Source: Ornithinimicrobium sufpigmenti | Lineage (GTDB): Bacteria; Actinomycetota; Actinomycetes; Actinomycetales; Dermatophilaceae | Assembly (NCBI RefSeq): GCF_004322775.1 | Contig: NZ_CP036403.1 | Span: 1,922,001 to 1,986,000, forward strand | DNA length: 64,000 bases | Direction: 5' to 3' | Shown: positions 1-8,741 of the stretch, piece after piece | How the letters are laid out: each line of letters starts with the position of its first letter | Numbering within the stretch: position 1 is the first letter of the stretch | Translations under genes and position numbers: made by a program | The notes under the pieces: model-generated | What the model was told of the DNA's origin: nothing | The model's input: the letters and a program-made list of their open reading frames with translations, nothing else | The model's database searches: none

Positions 1-214
1 CCGCGTCCTCGAAGTAGCCCCGCTCCTGGGCCACGTAGAACGGGGAGAACTGCACGTCGGGGGTGTAGGTCAGCCCGATCGTGAACGTCTCGGAGGCCGC
101 GGCCCCGGCTGGGGGGGAGACAGTCGCGGCCTCGGGCTCCGACCCACCCTGGCCGCAGGCGGCGAGGAGGGCGGTCGCGATGAGGGTGGCGGTGAGGGTT
201 CTGCGAGTGGACAT
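1..214 (-). CDS. ABC transporter substrate-binding lipoprotein (NMT1/ThiY-like), N-terminal part
   Basis: Only the first 71 codons are inside the window; the rest lies to the left. The product begins with a lipoprotein signal peptide (MSTRR, hydrophobic stretch, lipobox LLAAC with Cys20), then a Gly/Ala/Glu-rich linker. The start of the mature domain reads TIGLTYTPDVQFSPFYVAQE and continues RGYF. That phrase is typical of NMT1/THI5-like periplasmic proteins binding thiamine pyrimidine precursors, or of nitrate/sulfonate/taurine binders. It lies 38 bases downstream of the permease gene on the same strand, so the two form one transporter operon. The ATPase is not visible and is probably further left. 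The ligand cannot be assigned from this fragment. Confidence 0.85.
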   Translation of the reverse strand, partial: MSTRRTLTATLIATALLAACGQGGSEPEAATVSPPAGAAASETFTIGLTYTPDVQFSPFYVAQERGYFEDA

Positions 215-252
215 GAGATGGGCTCCTGGCGGGAAGGGAAGGAGGGTGGTGG

Positions 253-1002
253 TCAGTGCTGGGCCAGGCGGCGCGCGGCGGCGCCGATGGTCGCGTAGAC
301 GACGACGGCGACGAGGCACAGCAGGACGAGCGTGGAGAAGATGCCGACGGTGTCGGCGGACGCGGCGCGGGCGGACAGGAGCAGGCCGAGGCCCCGACCC
401 CCGGTGACGATCTCACCGACGATGGCGCCGGTGATGGAGATGGTGAACCCGTTGCGGACACCGGTGAGGATGGCCGGGAGCGCGAGCGGCAGCTTGATGG
501 CGGTGAGCATGCTCCAGTGCGAAGCTCCGTCGAGGCGGGCGGCGCCCACCAGGTCGGGGTCGATGTGGGTCAGCGCGTGCGTGGTGGCCACCAGGATGGG
601 GAAGAAGACCATCAGCGCGCAGAGCACGATGACGGGCGGCAGGCCGTAGCCGAGCCAGACGACGAGCAGGGGAGCGACGGCCACGGCCGGCAGGGCCTGC
701 GAGGCGGCGATGGACGGCTCGAGCGTGACCCGAGCCGTCGAGGAGTGGGCGATCAGCACACCCAGCGGCAGTGCCACGACGAGGGCGACCAGGCTGCCGA
801 TGGTGGCTGCGGTCAGGGTCGGCCACGCGTAGCTGAGGTTCGGGCCAGTCACGTCGTGCACCACCCTCTGGAGGATGGCCAACGGTTGGGGGAGGAAGAA
901 GGGGTTGACGGCACCCAGCCGCACGGCCGCCTCCCAGAGCGCGACCACGACGACGCCGAGGAGCACCGGAGCCAGCACCCGGCCGCGCGTGCTCTGGAAC
1001 AT
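253..1002 (-). CDS. ABC transporter permease (SsuC/ThiX-type)
   Basis: This 249-residue polytopic membrane protein is the inner-membrane channel of a binding-protein-dependent ABC importer. About six hydrophobic segments are visible. The EAA loop that docks the ATPase is seen as LVGAARLDGASHW followed by KLPLALP. The start at 1002 is chosen because the ATG has an AAGGA ribosome binding site just upstream (in ACAAGGACCAC), and the reading frame upstream of it loses membrane character and looks like non-coding sequence. The gene is divergent from the malic enzyme gene and is followed by the lipoprotein gene, giving the order permease then binding protein. Family membership (nitrate/sulfonate/thiamine-precursor importers) is clear; substrate is unknown. 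Confidence 0.88.
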   Translation of the reverse strand: MFQSTRGRVLAPVLLGVVVVALWEAAVRLGAVNPFFLPQPLAILQRVVHDVTGPNLSYAWPTLTAATIGSLVALVVALPLGVLIAHSSTARVTLEPSIAASQALPAVAVAPLLVVWLGYGLPPVIVLCALMVFFPILVATTHALTHIDPDLVGAARLDGASHWSMLTAIKLPLALPAILTGVRNGFTISITGAIVGEIVTGGRGLGLLLSARAASADTVGIFSTLVLLCLVAVVVYATIGAAARRLAQH

Positions 1003-1226
1003 GTGGTCCTTGTCGGGTCGTGTCAGGTCGTGGGCGATGGTGGTCGGGTCTCGTCGGCTTCCCGCCGCCGTCTCGTCGTAGCTTGGGCAGGCCTGGACCG
1101 AGCGGTGATCCGACCAGTATGTCGCCGCGCCGGGTACGCCCCAAATGTGCACCGCCCCACCGAAACCGCCCGGAGGCCGGAGCAGACCCCATACCCGGGC
1201 TCGTCACCCTGCACTAGCGTCGCTGT

Positions 1227-2987
1227 ATGCCGCGCCAGTACCAGTTTCGCACCGTCGAGGGGGAAGAGACGGTGCAGATCGCCGTCCGAGGACGTCAGGT
1301 CCTGGCCCGGCCCATGCTCAACTTCGGACCCGGTTTCACCCCGGAGCAGCGGCGTGCCCTGGGCCTGACCGGTCTTCTGCCGCCAGCCGTGAACACGCTC
1401 ACCGAGCAGGTGCGACGTACCTACGACCAGTTCCGGGGGCAGCCGGACGCGCTCAGCAAGTACGTCTTCCTCAACGCGCTCCAGGACCTGAACGAGATCC
1501 TCTACTACCGCCTCGTGGCGGAACACCTGCCGGAGATGCTCCCGATCATCTACACGCCGACGGTGGGCGAGGCGATCCAGAAGTTCAGTGCCACCTTCGA
1601 CCGGCCTCGCGGGATCTACCTGTCGATCGACGACGCCGACGGCATGGACGAAGCACTCGCCGCGCACGGTCAGGGACCCGAGGACGTCGACCTGGTCGTG
1701 GTCACCGACTCCGAGGGGATCCTCGGGATCGGGGACCAGGGGGTCGGCGGCATCCGGATCGCCGTCGGCAAGCTGGCCGTCTACACCACGGCCGCTGGCA
1801 TCCATCCGCTGCGCGGCGTCCCGATCGTGCTGGATGTGGGCACCGACAACCTTGACCTGCTCAACGACCCCAACTACCTGGGAGCGCGGCATGCGCGCGT
1901 GCGGGGTGAGCGTTACGACCAGTTCGTCGCTCAGTTCGTCGACGCCGTCACGCGGCACTATCCGCACGCACTGCTGCACTGGGAGGACTTCGGGGCCGAC
2001 AACGCCCACCGCATCCTGGCGACCTACCAGGAGGAGCACTGTTCCTTCAACGACGACATCCAGGGCACCGCCGCGGTCGTGGCCGGTGCCGTCCTGGCCG
2101 CGGTGAGGGCCAAGGGGGAGCGGCTGCGCGACCAACGGATCGTCGTGCACGGTGCCGGGACCGCCGGCATCGGGGTGGCGGACCTTCTGCGCGACCTCAT
2201 GGTGGACGAAGGCCTGTCGACGGCGGAGGCCGAGCGGCGGTTCTGGGGCCTGGGCAGCCGTGGGCTGCTGCACGCGGGGACCACCATGCGCTCCTTCCAG
2301 CGACGCTACGCGCGACCGGAGTCGGAGGTCCTGAGCTGGCAGGTCGAGGTGGCGGGCCGGTATGACCTGGCCGAGGTCGTGGGGCAGGTGCAGCCGACCG
2401 TCCTCATCGGCGCATCCGCACAGCCCGGCGCCTTCACGGAGGCGATCGTCCGCGACATGGCCGCAGGATGCGACCGGCCGGTCATCATGCCGCTGTCCAA
2501 CCCGACCGCGCGTGCGGAGGCCGACCCGCAGGACCTGCTGGCCTGGACGGACGGGCGGGCGATGATCGCCACCGGCTCCCCCTTCGGGTCGGTCAGCCAC
2601 GGCGGCGCCACCTACGAGATCGCCCAGGCCAACAATGCCCTCGTCTTTCCCGGCATCGGCCTGGGCGCCGTCGCCGTACGCGCCACCCGTGTCACCGACG
2701 GGATGGTCGCGGCGGCCGCTCGTGCTGTGGCCGAGCGCGCGCCAGCGGGACGCGGGGCCGCGCTCCTGCCCCCGATGAGCCAGCTGCGCTCGGTCTCCGC
2801 TGCGGTGGCGATCCGGGTCGCCGAGGCGGCGATGGCCGAGGGGGTCGCGACCCGGGAGCTGGCCAACCCTCTGCACGACATCCACCAGCTCATGTGGCAA
2901 CCGGTCTACCCCCGGGTCGAGGCCGTGTCGCACATCGAGGAGCCGACGGCTCGGCCGGTCGAGCAGATCGAGGCCGGCGTCGGCTAG
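1227..2987 (+). CDS. maeA: NAD-dependent malic enzyme
   Basis: Catalyses oxidative decarboxylation of malate to pyruvate, linking the TCA cycle to pyruvate in the cytoplasm. Its 586 residues match the long SfcA/MaeA-type family. Residues read in the translation: catalytic Tyr109 in IIYTPTVGEA, Lys182 in GKLAVYTTAAGI, metal ligands Glu253-Asp254 in HWEDF and Asp277 in FNDDIQGT, and a Rossmann glycine motif GAGTAGIG at 309-316. No good Shine-Dalgarno precedes the ATG, so translation may be leaderless or weakly led. The 3' end overlaps the convergent pxpC gene by four bases, leaving no room for a terminator. Cofactor preference (NAD over NADP) is inferred from family length and motif, not demonstrated. 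Confidence 0.93.
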   Translation: MPRQYQFRTVEGEETVQIAVRGRQVLARPMLNFGPGFTPEQRRALGLTGLLPPAVNTLTEQVRRTYDQFRGQPDALSKYVFLNALQDLNEILYYRLVAEHLPEMLPIIYTPTVGEAIQKFSATFDRPRGIYLSIDDADGMDEALAAHGQGPEDVDLVVVTDSEGILGIGDQGVGGIRIAVGKLAVYTTAAGIHPLRGVPIVLDVGTDNLDLLNDPNYLGARHARVRGERYDQFVAQFVDAVTRHYPHALLHWEDFGADNAHRILATYQEEHCSFNDDIQGTAAVVAGAVLAAVRAKGERLRDQRIVVHGAGTAGIGVADLLRDLMVDEGLSTAEAERRFWGLGSRGLLHAGTTMRSFQRRYARPESEVLSWQVEVAGRYDLAEVVGQVQPTVLIGASAQPGAFTEAIVRDMAAGCDRPVIMPLSNPTARAEADPQDLLAWTDGRAMIATGSPFGSVSHGGATYEIAQANNALVFPGIGLGAVAVRATRVTDGMVAAAARAVAERAPAGRGAALLPPMSQLRSVSAAVAIRVAEAAMAEGVATRELANPLHDIHQLMWQPVYPRVEAVSHIEEPTARPVEQIEAGVG

Positions 2988-3832
2988 GCCCGACCGCTGC
3001 CGACGAACCGCAGCTCCTGCCCCGGCCGCAGCTGTGCGCACCGGTCCACGTCGAGGTCGTCGACGTAGCCGATCACCGGGTAGCCACCGGTGACGGGGTG
3101 GTCGGCCAGGAACAGGACCGGAAGCCCGGAGGGCGGCATCTGGATCGCGCCGCGCAGCATGCCCTCGCTGACCAGCTCGCCCTCGCGCAGCCGCTGCAAC
3201 GGCTCGCCGGTGAGCCGGACCCCGACCCGGTTGGACTGGCTGTCGACGGTGTAGGTCTGGCTGGTCAGCAGCGCCCACGCCTCGTCGTCGAACCAGTCGC
3301 GTCGCGGACCGGCGCTGACCGGGACCTGCATCAGCTCGTTCGTCGGCTCCGGCACGGGCGCGACGTCGACGCCGGGCACGGGACGCTCCGTGGTGCCGAC
3401 CGGCAGCACGTCGCCGGCGCTGACTACGGACGGACCGAGACCGGACAGGATGTCGGTGGCCCGGCTGCCCAGCACCGGCTCGACGTCGATGCCGCCGCGC
3501 ACCGCCAGATAGGTGCGCAGGCCGGCCTGAGGTATGCCGAAGGTCAGGGTCTCCCCGGCGCGCAGCTGGAAGGGGGTCAGGTGCGGCACGCCGGGGCAGC
3601 GGGCGCCGCTGGTGGCCAGGGTGATGTCGGTGTCGGAGCGCAGGGACAGTCCGCCCAGGGTCAGCTCGAGCGTGGCCAGGGTCGGGTGGTTCCCGATGAG
3701 CGCGTTCGCCAACCGGTGGGCGCCCCGGTCGCACGCGCCGGAGCGGCCGATGCCCAGCGCGGACTGGCCCGGCCGGCCGAAGTCCTGCACGGTGGTCAGC
3801 GCACCGGGCTCCAGGATGGTCAGCTCGGTCAT
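2984..3832 (-). CDS. pxpC: 5-oxoprolinase subunit C (PxpC, carboxyltransferase-like)
   Basis: Subunit of the ATP-dependent PxpABC enzyme that opens 5-oxoproline (pyroglutamate) to glutamate; the family was formerly called allophanate hydrolase subunit 2 or KipA. The AHS2-domain hallmark is near the N-terminus (TTVQDFGRPGQSALGIGRSG), and YLAVRGGIDVEPVLGSRATD follows near residue 110. The 282-residue length is normal. The start codon overlaps the pxpB stop as ATGA, so the two subunits are translationally coupled, as expected for a heteromer. It is the last gene of a minus-strand run (NRAMP-like, pxpB, pxpC) and its end collides with the malic enzyme gene. Confidence 0.93.
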   Translation of the reverse strand: MTELTILEPGALTTVQDFGRPGQSALGIGRSGACDRGAHRLANALIGNHPTLATLELTLGGLSLRSDTDITLATSGARCPGVPHLTPFQLRAGETLTFGIPQAGLRTYLAVRGGIDVEPVLGSRATDILSGLGPSVVSAGDVLPVGTTERPVPGVDVAPVPEPTNELMQVPVSAGPRRDWFDDEAWALLTSQTYTVDSQSNRVGVRLTGEPLQRLREGELVSEGMLRGAIQMPPSGLPVLFLADHPVTGGYPVIGYVDDLDVDRCAQLRPGQELRFVGSGRA

Positions 3833-4446
3833 GACTGCTCCACGAACCGGACGGCGGCGCCGGGGACGAGCAGGGCCGGCGGGTCACGGTCCAGGTCGAA
3901 GACGTCGACCAGCGCGGTGCCGACGAGCTGCCAGCCGCCGGGAGACTCGCGCGGGTAGACGCCGGTGAACTCCCCGGCGAGGGCGACGGCGCCGGCCGGG
4001 ACCTTGGTCCGCGGGCTGGAGCGACGGGGCGTGTCCCAGTCGAACTTCGACCCCGCCAGGTAGCCGAAGCCGGGCGCGAAACCGCAGAAGGCGACCGTCC
4101 AGTCCTCCTCCAGGTGGCGCTGGACCAGCTCCTCCGGCGAGCACCCGAGCAGCTCGGCCGCCTCGGCCAGGTCCTCCCCGTCATACCGGACCGGGACCTC
4201 GACGGTGGAGCCCTCCTGCTGGCCGTGCTCGGCGGGCGGCACCTGCTCCAGCCGGGCGCGCAGGTCCGCCAGGTCGGTCTCCCGGTCGGCGACGACGAGG
4301 ATCGTCCGCCCGGCCGGCACCAGGTCGAGCACCGGCAGGTCAGCGTCCTGCAGCGCCGCATACTGCCGCAGCACGTCCTCCAGGGTGTCCAGCTCCAGCA
4401 GCAGCCCTCTCGAGCCGCTCGGCCGGATCCGCATCGTCCCGCCCAT
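3829..4446 (-). CDS. pxpB: 5-oxoprolinase subunit B (PxpB)
   Basis: Partner of PxpC in ATP-dependent 5-oxoproline hydrolysis (AHS1/KipI family). The signature CGFAPGFGYLAG is followed by PRRSSPRTKVPAGAVALAG, and the chain ends near residue 205, normal for the family. The start is ambiguous: a GTG at 4452 overlaps the TGA of the upstream transporter as GTGA, while ATGs lie at 4446 and 4434. Translational coupling to the transporter is likely in any case. The C-terminus overlaps the pxpC start by four bases. Although the Bacillus homologue KipI was first described as a kinase inhibitor, the neighbouring YcsI-, NRAMP- and PxpA-type genes support the 5-oxoprolinase role. Confidence 0.92.
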   Translation of the reverse strand: MGGTMRIRPSGSRGLLLELDTLEDVLRQYAALQDADLPVLDLVPAGRTILVVADRETDLADLRARLEQVPPAEHGQQEGSTVEVPVRYDGEDLAEAAELLGCSPEELVQRHLEEDWTVAFCGFAPGFGYLAGSKFDWDTPRRSSPRTKVPAGAVALAGEFTGVYPRESPGGWQLVGTALVDVFDLDRDPPALLVPGAAVRFVEQS

Positions 4447-4448
4447 GC

Positions 4449-5693
4449 TCACCCCGTGATCAGCTCGATGGCCGGGCGGACGGAGTTGACCGCCAGGTAG
4501 ATCGTCACCAGCCAGGCGATGGTGCCGATACCGGCCAGCCACTTGGGGTAGTCGTAGCCCTGCAGCAGGTCCCGGCGGCGCCAGGCGACCCAGAGCATGA
4601 CCCCGATCCCGACCGGCAGCAGGATGCCGTTGAAGGCGCCGGCGAAGACGAGCAGCTGGGCCGGGGCAGCGCCGATCGACAGGTAGAGGACGAGGGAGAC
4701 GACGATGAAGCCGATGACCATGAAGTTGGTCGTGCGCGGCGTGGTCTTGGCCTTGGAGGTCAGGAAGGTGACCGTCGTGTAGGAGACGCCGATGACGCTG
4801 GTCAGCGCCGCAGCGGCGAAGACCACGCCGAAGAGCCGGTAGCCGACGGCCCCGGCAGCGGCCTGGAAGGCGCTGGCGGCCTGGCGCTCCGGGTCCAGGG
4901 CGTGGCCGGCGCTGACCACGCCGAGGATCGCCAGGAAGAGGATCACCCGCATCACCCCGGTGACGATGATGCCGGTGACCGCCCCCTGGGTGAGCGTCCT
5001 GAGGTGGCCCGGGCCGGAGATCCCTGCGTCCAGCAGGCGGTGGACGCCGGCGTAGATGATGTAGCCGCCGATCGTGCCGCCGACCAGGGTGGTGATCGCC
5101 AGGGCGTCGATCTGCTCGGGCAGGACGGTGTTCCGCAGCGCGTCGCCGACCGGGGGACCGGAGGTGATCGCGATGTAGAGGGTGAGCAGGATCATCACGG
5201 CGCCGAGGAGGACGACGATGCGGTCCATCGCCACGCCGGCCCTCTTGGACAGGAAGATGCCGATGGCCAGGGCCGAGAGCAGCACGGCCCCCAGCCACAT
5301 CTCCATGTCGGTCATGATGTTCATGCCGAGCCCGGCACCGCTGATGTTGCCGATGTTGAAGACGAGCCCGCCGACCAGCAGCAGGAAGGCCATCAGGTAG
5401 CCCAGGCCCGGCAGGGCCGCGTTGCCCAGCTCCTGCGCCCGCATGCCCGAGACACCGATGACCCGCCAGACGTTGGTCTGGATCGCGATGTCGACCAGGA
5501 TCGAGATGAGGATGGCGAAGGCGAAGGCCGCCCCGAGCTGGACCGTGAAGTTCGTCGTCTGGGTGATGAAGCCCGGCCCGATCGAGGACGTGGCCATCAG
5601 GAAGATGGCACCGAGCAGGGTGCCCCGCCCGGTGGCCGCCTTGAGGGCGGACGTCCCGTCGACCTTCGGGTCCGGGGTGGTGTCGTGCGGCAT
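4449..5693 (-). CDS. NRAMP-related membrane transporter of the pxp locus (YcsG-like)
   Basis: A 414-residue polytopic membrane protein (about 11 hydrophobic segments) of the NRAMP superfamily. In true Mn/Fe NRAMP proteins the first helix carries a DPGN metal-binding motif; here the corresponding place reads SSIGPGFITQ, and no MPH motif is seen in the sixth-helix region (VFAAAALTSVIG). It therefore probably does not move divalent metals. Gene order transporter-pxpB-pxpC, plus a YcsI gene upstream, mirrors Bacillus ycsG in the kip operon. The inferred role is uptake of 5-oxoproline or a related acid, perhaps ion-coupled. It is coupled to pxpB by a stop-start overlap. Confidence 0.82.
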   Translation of the reverse strand: MPHDTTPDPKVDGTSALKAATGRGTLLGAIFLMATSSIGPGFITQTTNFTVQLGAAFAFAILISILVDIAIQTNVWRVIGVSGMRAQELGNAALPGLGYLMAFLLLVGGLVFNIGNISGAGLGMNIMTDMEMWLGAVLLSALAIGIFLSKRAGVAMDRIVVLLGAVMILLTLYIAITSGPPVGDALRNTVLPEQIDALAITTLVGGTIGGYIIYAGVHRLLDAGISGPGHLRTLTQGAVTGIIVTGVMRVILFLAILGVVSAGHALDPERQAASAFQAAAGAVGYRLFGVVFAAAALTSVIGVSYTTVTFLTSKAKTTPRTTNFMVIGFIVVSLVLYLSIGAAPAQLLVFAGAFNGILLPVGIGVMLWVAWRRRDLLQGYDYPKWLAGIGTIAWLVTIYLAVNSVRPAIELITG

Positions 5694-5767
5694 CGTGCCT
5701 CCAGGCGGATAGGGCGAATTGACGCGAGGTGAACTCTAGTCCGGTCGGGGCCGGTCCGGGCCGGGAC

Positions 5768-6604
5768 TCAGGGCACGGCGTACATCGTGTCCTTGATGTC
5801 GGTGACGAGCATGTAGCCCGGCGCGTGGGTGATCGCGATCTCCGGCCGGGACTCCAGCACCATCGCCTGCGGGGTGACGCCGCAGGCCCAGAAGACCGGC
5901 ACGTCGCCGTGCTCGATCGTGGGCGGCTCGCCGTAGTCGGGGGAGTACAGGTCGTCGATGCCGAGCGCCGACGGGTCGCCCACGTGCACCGGCGCGCCGT
6001 GCACCGCCGGGTAGCGCGAGGTGATGCGCACCGCGTCCGCGACCTGGGCCGCGGGGATGGGGCGCATCGAGACCACGAGCGGCCCGCCCAGGCCGCCGGC
6101 AGGCAGGCACCGGGTGCTGGTGCGGTACATCGACACATTGGTCCCCGCGTCCTGGTGGCGCATCGGGATCCCTACCTCCAGCATGGGGTGCTCGAAGGTG
6201 AAGGAGCAGCCGATGAGGAAGGTCACCAGGTCGTCGCGCCAGTGCTCGCGCACGTCACTGACCTCCTCGGCCAGCTCCCCGTTCTTCCAGACCCGATAGC
6301 GCGGGACGTCCACCCGGATGTCCGCCGCCGGGTCGCCATACACGGCCGAGCCCTCCGGTGCGCGGACCTGCCCGGCCTCGAGCACCTCCAGGATGGGGCA
6401 GGGCTTGGGGTTGCGGGTGGCGAAGAGCAGCATGTCGAAGGCCAGGGCCTGGGGCACGCTGATGATGTTCGCCTGCGCGTAGCGGGCGCACCAGCCGGTC
6501 GTCGGCACCTGCAGCCCCTGGGCGTAGAGGGCGCGGGCCTCGGCGGGCGCCATCGCGGCCCGCTCGGTGCGGTCGGGGACGGTCTGCACGTCCATGGTCC
6601 TCAT
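5768..6604 (-). CDS. YcsI-family putative hydro-lyase (DUF1445)
   Basis: A 278-residue soluble protein of the DUF1445/YcsI family, usually annotated as putative hydro-lyase and related to mitochondrial D-glutamate cyclase. Recognisable parts are [20 protein letters not shown], the stretch VVSMRPIP with a following [15 protein letters not shown], and [14 protein letters not shown] near the C-terminus. D-glutamate cyclase forms 5-oxoproline, so its place beside pxpABC is chemically sensible: it could feed 5-oxo-D-proline/D-glutamate into the pathway. The start at 6604 (MRTMDV) or 6595 (MDV, preceded by GAGGA) cannot be separated. It is 74 bases upstream of the NRAMP-like gene on the same strand. 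Activity is inferred, not shown. Confidence 0.87.
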   Translation of the reverse strand: MRTMDVQTVPDRTERAAMAPAEARALYAQGLQVPTTGWCARYAQANIISVPQALAFDMLLFATRNPKPCPILEVLEAGQVRAPEGSAVYGDPAADIRVDVPRYRVWKNGELAEEVSDVREHWRDDLVTFLIGCSFTFEHPMLEVGIPMRHQDAGTNVSMYRTSTRCLPAGGLGGPLVVSMRPIPAAQVADAVRITSRYPAVHGAPVHVGDPSALGIDDLYSPDYGEPPTIEHGDVPVFWACGVTPQAMVLESRPEIAITHAPGYMLVTDIKDTMYAVP

Positions 6605-6686
6605 CTCTCGGTATGCCGTGCCGGCCGGAGCCGGTCGCGTCCGGTCGGTCGTCGGCCGGGCGGGTGGGTCAGGTGATGGTCAGCCG

Positions 6687-7742
6687 TCAGCCGGCCTCGG
6701 CGAGCCGGGGGCCGATCGTCGACGCCCAGGCCCGGACCACATCGTGCGGCAAGTCGTAGCTGCCCGTCCAGGCGTGCGCGGGGAAGAGGAAGGCCCGCTG
6801 CAGACCGAGCTCGTCCCGGGCGCGGAGCAGCCGGTCGGCGCACTGCTCGGGCGACCCGAAGAGGCCGTAGGCGTCGAGCAGGTCGTCGACCAGGGCGTCC
6901 GGCAGGCTCGCCGGGTCAGTGGCGTCGGGGCCCGCGCCGAGCTCGGGCAGGTCGATGCCGGAGGCGGACAGCCAGCGCAAGTTCGAGCGGCTCGGGTAGT
7001 GCAGCCAGGGCTGACCGTCGCGGAACCAGCTGCGCGGCCAGGCGTGGACCTCGTCCTGGGTGCCCAGGCCGATCGGCACGATGAGGGTCTCGACGAAGTC
7101 GCTGTCGGGTCCGTAGGGGTCGGGGCGGCCGGCCTGCGCGGCCCCGGCGCGCACGTGCGCGCGGGCGGCCTCGACCCCCTCGGGGTGGAGCCCGACCAGC
7201 ATCAGCACGCCGTCTCCGACCGCGCCGGCCAGCTCCAGCAGGCGCGGGCCTGAGGCCAGCACGTGCACGAGGCCGGGGCGGCTGCGCGGGTGGTGGAAGA
7301 GCTGCAGCTCGCGCTCGCCGTGCTGGGCGTGGCCCTCGTGCAGCAGCCCCCGCAGGGTCCGCACGGCCTCACCGAGCACGGCCCGCTTGGCCTGCGCCTC
7401 GCCGGCCTTCTCGACCGACAGGAAGCCGGGCGCGACGGTCAGCTCCGCGCGGCCGGGGGCGAGCTCGTCGAGGGAGTGCACCAGCGACGCCAGGACGATC
7501 GGGTGGCGGGTGACCACGTTGGAGGTGGCGGGGAAGAGCCGCAGCGTGCTGGTGGCCATCGCCATCGCCGCCAGGGTCAGGTAGGAGTCGCGGCCGGTGT
7601 GGTGGTGGTCGGGCACGCCGATGCCGTCCAGGCCGGCGCGCTCCACCTCGGTGGCGAAAGCGGCGAGCTCGGGCAGCGGTGCGCCCAGCGGGACGCGCAG
7701 CGCGACCTCGAGCGGACGGGATGGGACTGACGGGACTGACAA
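6687..7742 (-). CDS. LLM-class flavin-dependent oxidoreductase
   Basis: A 351-residue luciferase-like monooxygenase, an (alpha/beta)8-barrel fold expected to use reduced FMN or F420. Visible family features are the N-terminal substrate/flavin region GLDGIGVPDHHHTGRDSYLT, TLRLFPATSNVVTRHP, and the C-terminal YGLFGSPEQCADRLL. Translation starts at TTG (7742), supported by a strong GAGGAGG four to five bases upstream; the first residues contain a SVPSVPS repeat. The gene sits between the YcsI gene and divergent pxpA, only 67 bases from the latter, so it probably shares regulation with the 5-oxoproline genes. Substrate unknown; oxidation of an N-heterocyclic or amide compound yielding 5-oxoproline is a speculation from context. 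Confidence 0.85.
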   Translation of the reverse strand: MSVPSVPSRPLEVALRVPLGAPLPELAAFATEVERAGLDGIGVPDHHHTGRDSYLTLAAMAMATSTLRLFPATSNVVTRHPIVLASLVHSLDELAPGRAELTVAPGFLSVEKAGEAQAKRAVLGEAVRTLRGLLHEGHAQHGERELQLFHHPRSRPGLVHVLASGPRLLELAGAVGDGVLMLVGLHPEGVEAARAHVRAGAAQAGRPDPYGPDSDFVETLIVPIGLGTQDEVHAWPRSWFRDGQPWLHYPSRSNLRWLSASGIDLPELGAGPDATDPASLPDALVDDLLDAYGLFGSPEQCADRLLRARDELGLQRAFLFPAHAWTGSYDLPHDVVRAWASTIGPRLAEAG

Positions 7743-7809
7743 GGGGCCTCCTCGCGACGGACACTAACATCGAGAGAAGACGGCCTTGGATCGAGCATAA
7801 GGAGAACCT

Positions 7810-8631
7810 ATGAGCACCGACACGCAGATCGCACAGACCACCGGGAGCCCTCAGCCCGGCGCGAACGCGAGCATCGACCTCAACGCCGACCTCGGGGAGG
7901 GCCTGGGCAGCTGGTCGATGGGGGACGACCTGGCCCTGCTCGACATCGTCACCAGCGCCAACGTCGCCTGCGGCTTCCACGCAGGCGACCCCTCGATCAT
8001 GCGCTCGGTGACCCAGGCCGCCGCCGACCGGGGCGTGGCGATCGGCGCGCACGTGGCCTACCGCGACCTGCACGGCTTCGGGCGCCGCTTCATCGACATG
8101 GAGCCCGACGCCCTGCGCGACGAGGTGCTCTACCAGATCGGCGCGCTGGAGACCTTCGCGCAGCGGGCCGGCACGACGATCGCCTACTGCAAGCCGCACG
8201 GCGCGCTCTACAACACGATCGCCAAGCACCCCGAGCAGGCGGCGGCGGTCGCCGAGGCGCTCAGCGAGTTCCGCGCCGGCCTCCCGGTCCTGGGCCTGCC
8301 CGGGTCGGTGTGGCTCGGGGCCGCCCAGCAGGCCGGCCTGACGCCGGTGGGGGAGGCCTTCGCCGACCGCGCCTACACCCCCGACGGCTCGCTGGTCTCC
8401 CGCCGCGAGAAGGGCTCGGTGCTGCACGACGCCGAGACCATCGCCGAGCGCTGCGTGGCGATGGCCAAGGGCGAGCCGATCACCGACGTCCAGGGCGGTG
8501 AGCTCATCCTCGACGCCCGCTCGATCTGCGTCCACGGCGACACCCCCGGCGCCGTCGATATCGCCCGCACCGTCCGGGACGCCCTCACCGGCGCCGGCGT
8601 CCAGGTCGAGCCCTTCACCGCCCAGGCCTGA
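7810..8631 (+). CDS. pxpA: 5-oxoprolinase subunit A (PxpA, LamB/YcsF family)
   Basis: ATP-dependent component of the PxpABC 5-oxoprolinase. The family hallmark SIDLNADLGEG lies near residue 20, with VACGFHAGDPSIM, AHVAYRDLHGFGRR and KPHGALYN following, and ICVHGDTPGA near the C-terminus. The 273 residues exceed the usual ~250 because of a roughly 18-residue Thr/Gln-rich N-terminal extension. A good ribosome site AAGGAG precedes the ATG. Unlike the Bacillus or E. coli loci, pxpA is transcribed away from pxpB/pxpC, facing the LLM gene across a 67-base intergenic region that must contain both promoters. Confidence 0.94.
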   Translation: MSTDTQIAQTTGSPQPGANASIDLNADLGEGLGSWSMGDDLALLDIVTSANVACGFHAGDPSIMRSVTQAAADRGVAIGAHVAYRDLHGFGRRFIDMEPDALRDEVLYQIGALETFAQRAGTTIAYCKPHGALYNTIAKHPEQAAAVAEALSEFRAGLPVLGLPGSVWLGAAQQAGLTPVGEAFADRAYTPDGSLVSRREKGSVLHDAETIAERCVAMAKGEPITDVQGGELILDARSICVHGDTPGAVDIARTVRDALTGAGVQVEPFTAQA

Positions 8632-8635
8632 CCCC

Positions 8636-8700
8636 GACCGGCGACACGCTCTGCTGCTGACCGGCGACACGCTTTGCTGCTGACCGGCGACACGTTCTGG
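8636..8700. repeat. 23-bp tandem repeat, about 2.8 copies
   Basis: Starting four bases after the pxpA stop, the unit GACCGGCGACACGCTCTGCT plus GCT occurs at 8636-8658 and, with one change (C to T), at 8659-8681; a third partial unit fills 8682-8700. The copies are nearly identical, suggesting recent slippage or selection. The array lies between pxpA (plus) and the convergent stress-protein gene. It is too short for a CRISPR array and has no spacers. Function unknown. Confidence 0.8.
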
Positions 8701-8741
8701 CCCTGGCCGGGCGCGACATGACCGGGCGCGCGAGATTCCGT

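Noticed and set aside
1023..4361. 1112-codon open frame on the minus strand across the malic enzyme and pxpC/pxpB genes
   Set aside because: Its translation is Arg/Gly/Pro-rich without any domain, and it is the antisense or out-of-frame image of well-recognised genes; high GC makes stop codons rare.
8636..8700. CRISPR-like array
   Set aside because: Units are directly adjacent with no unique spacers and no cas genes in the window.
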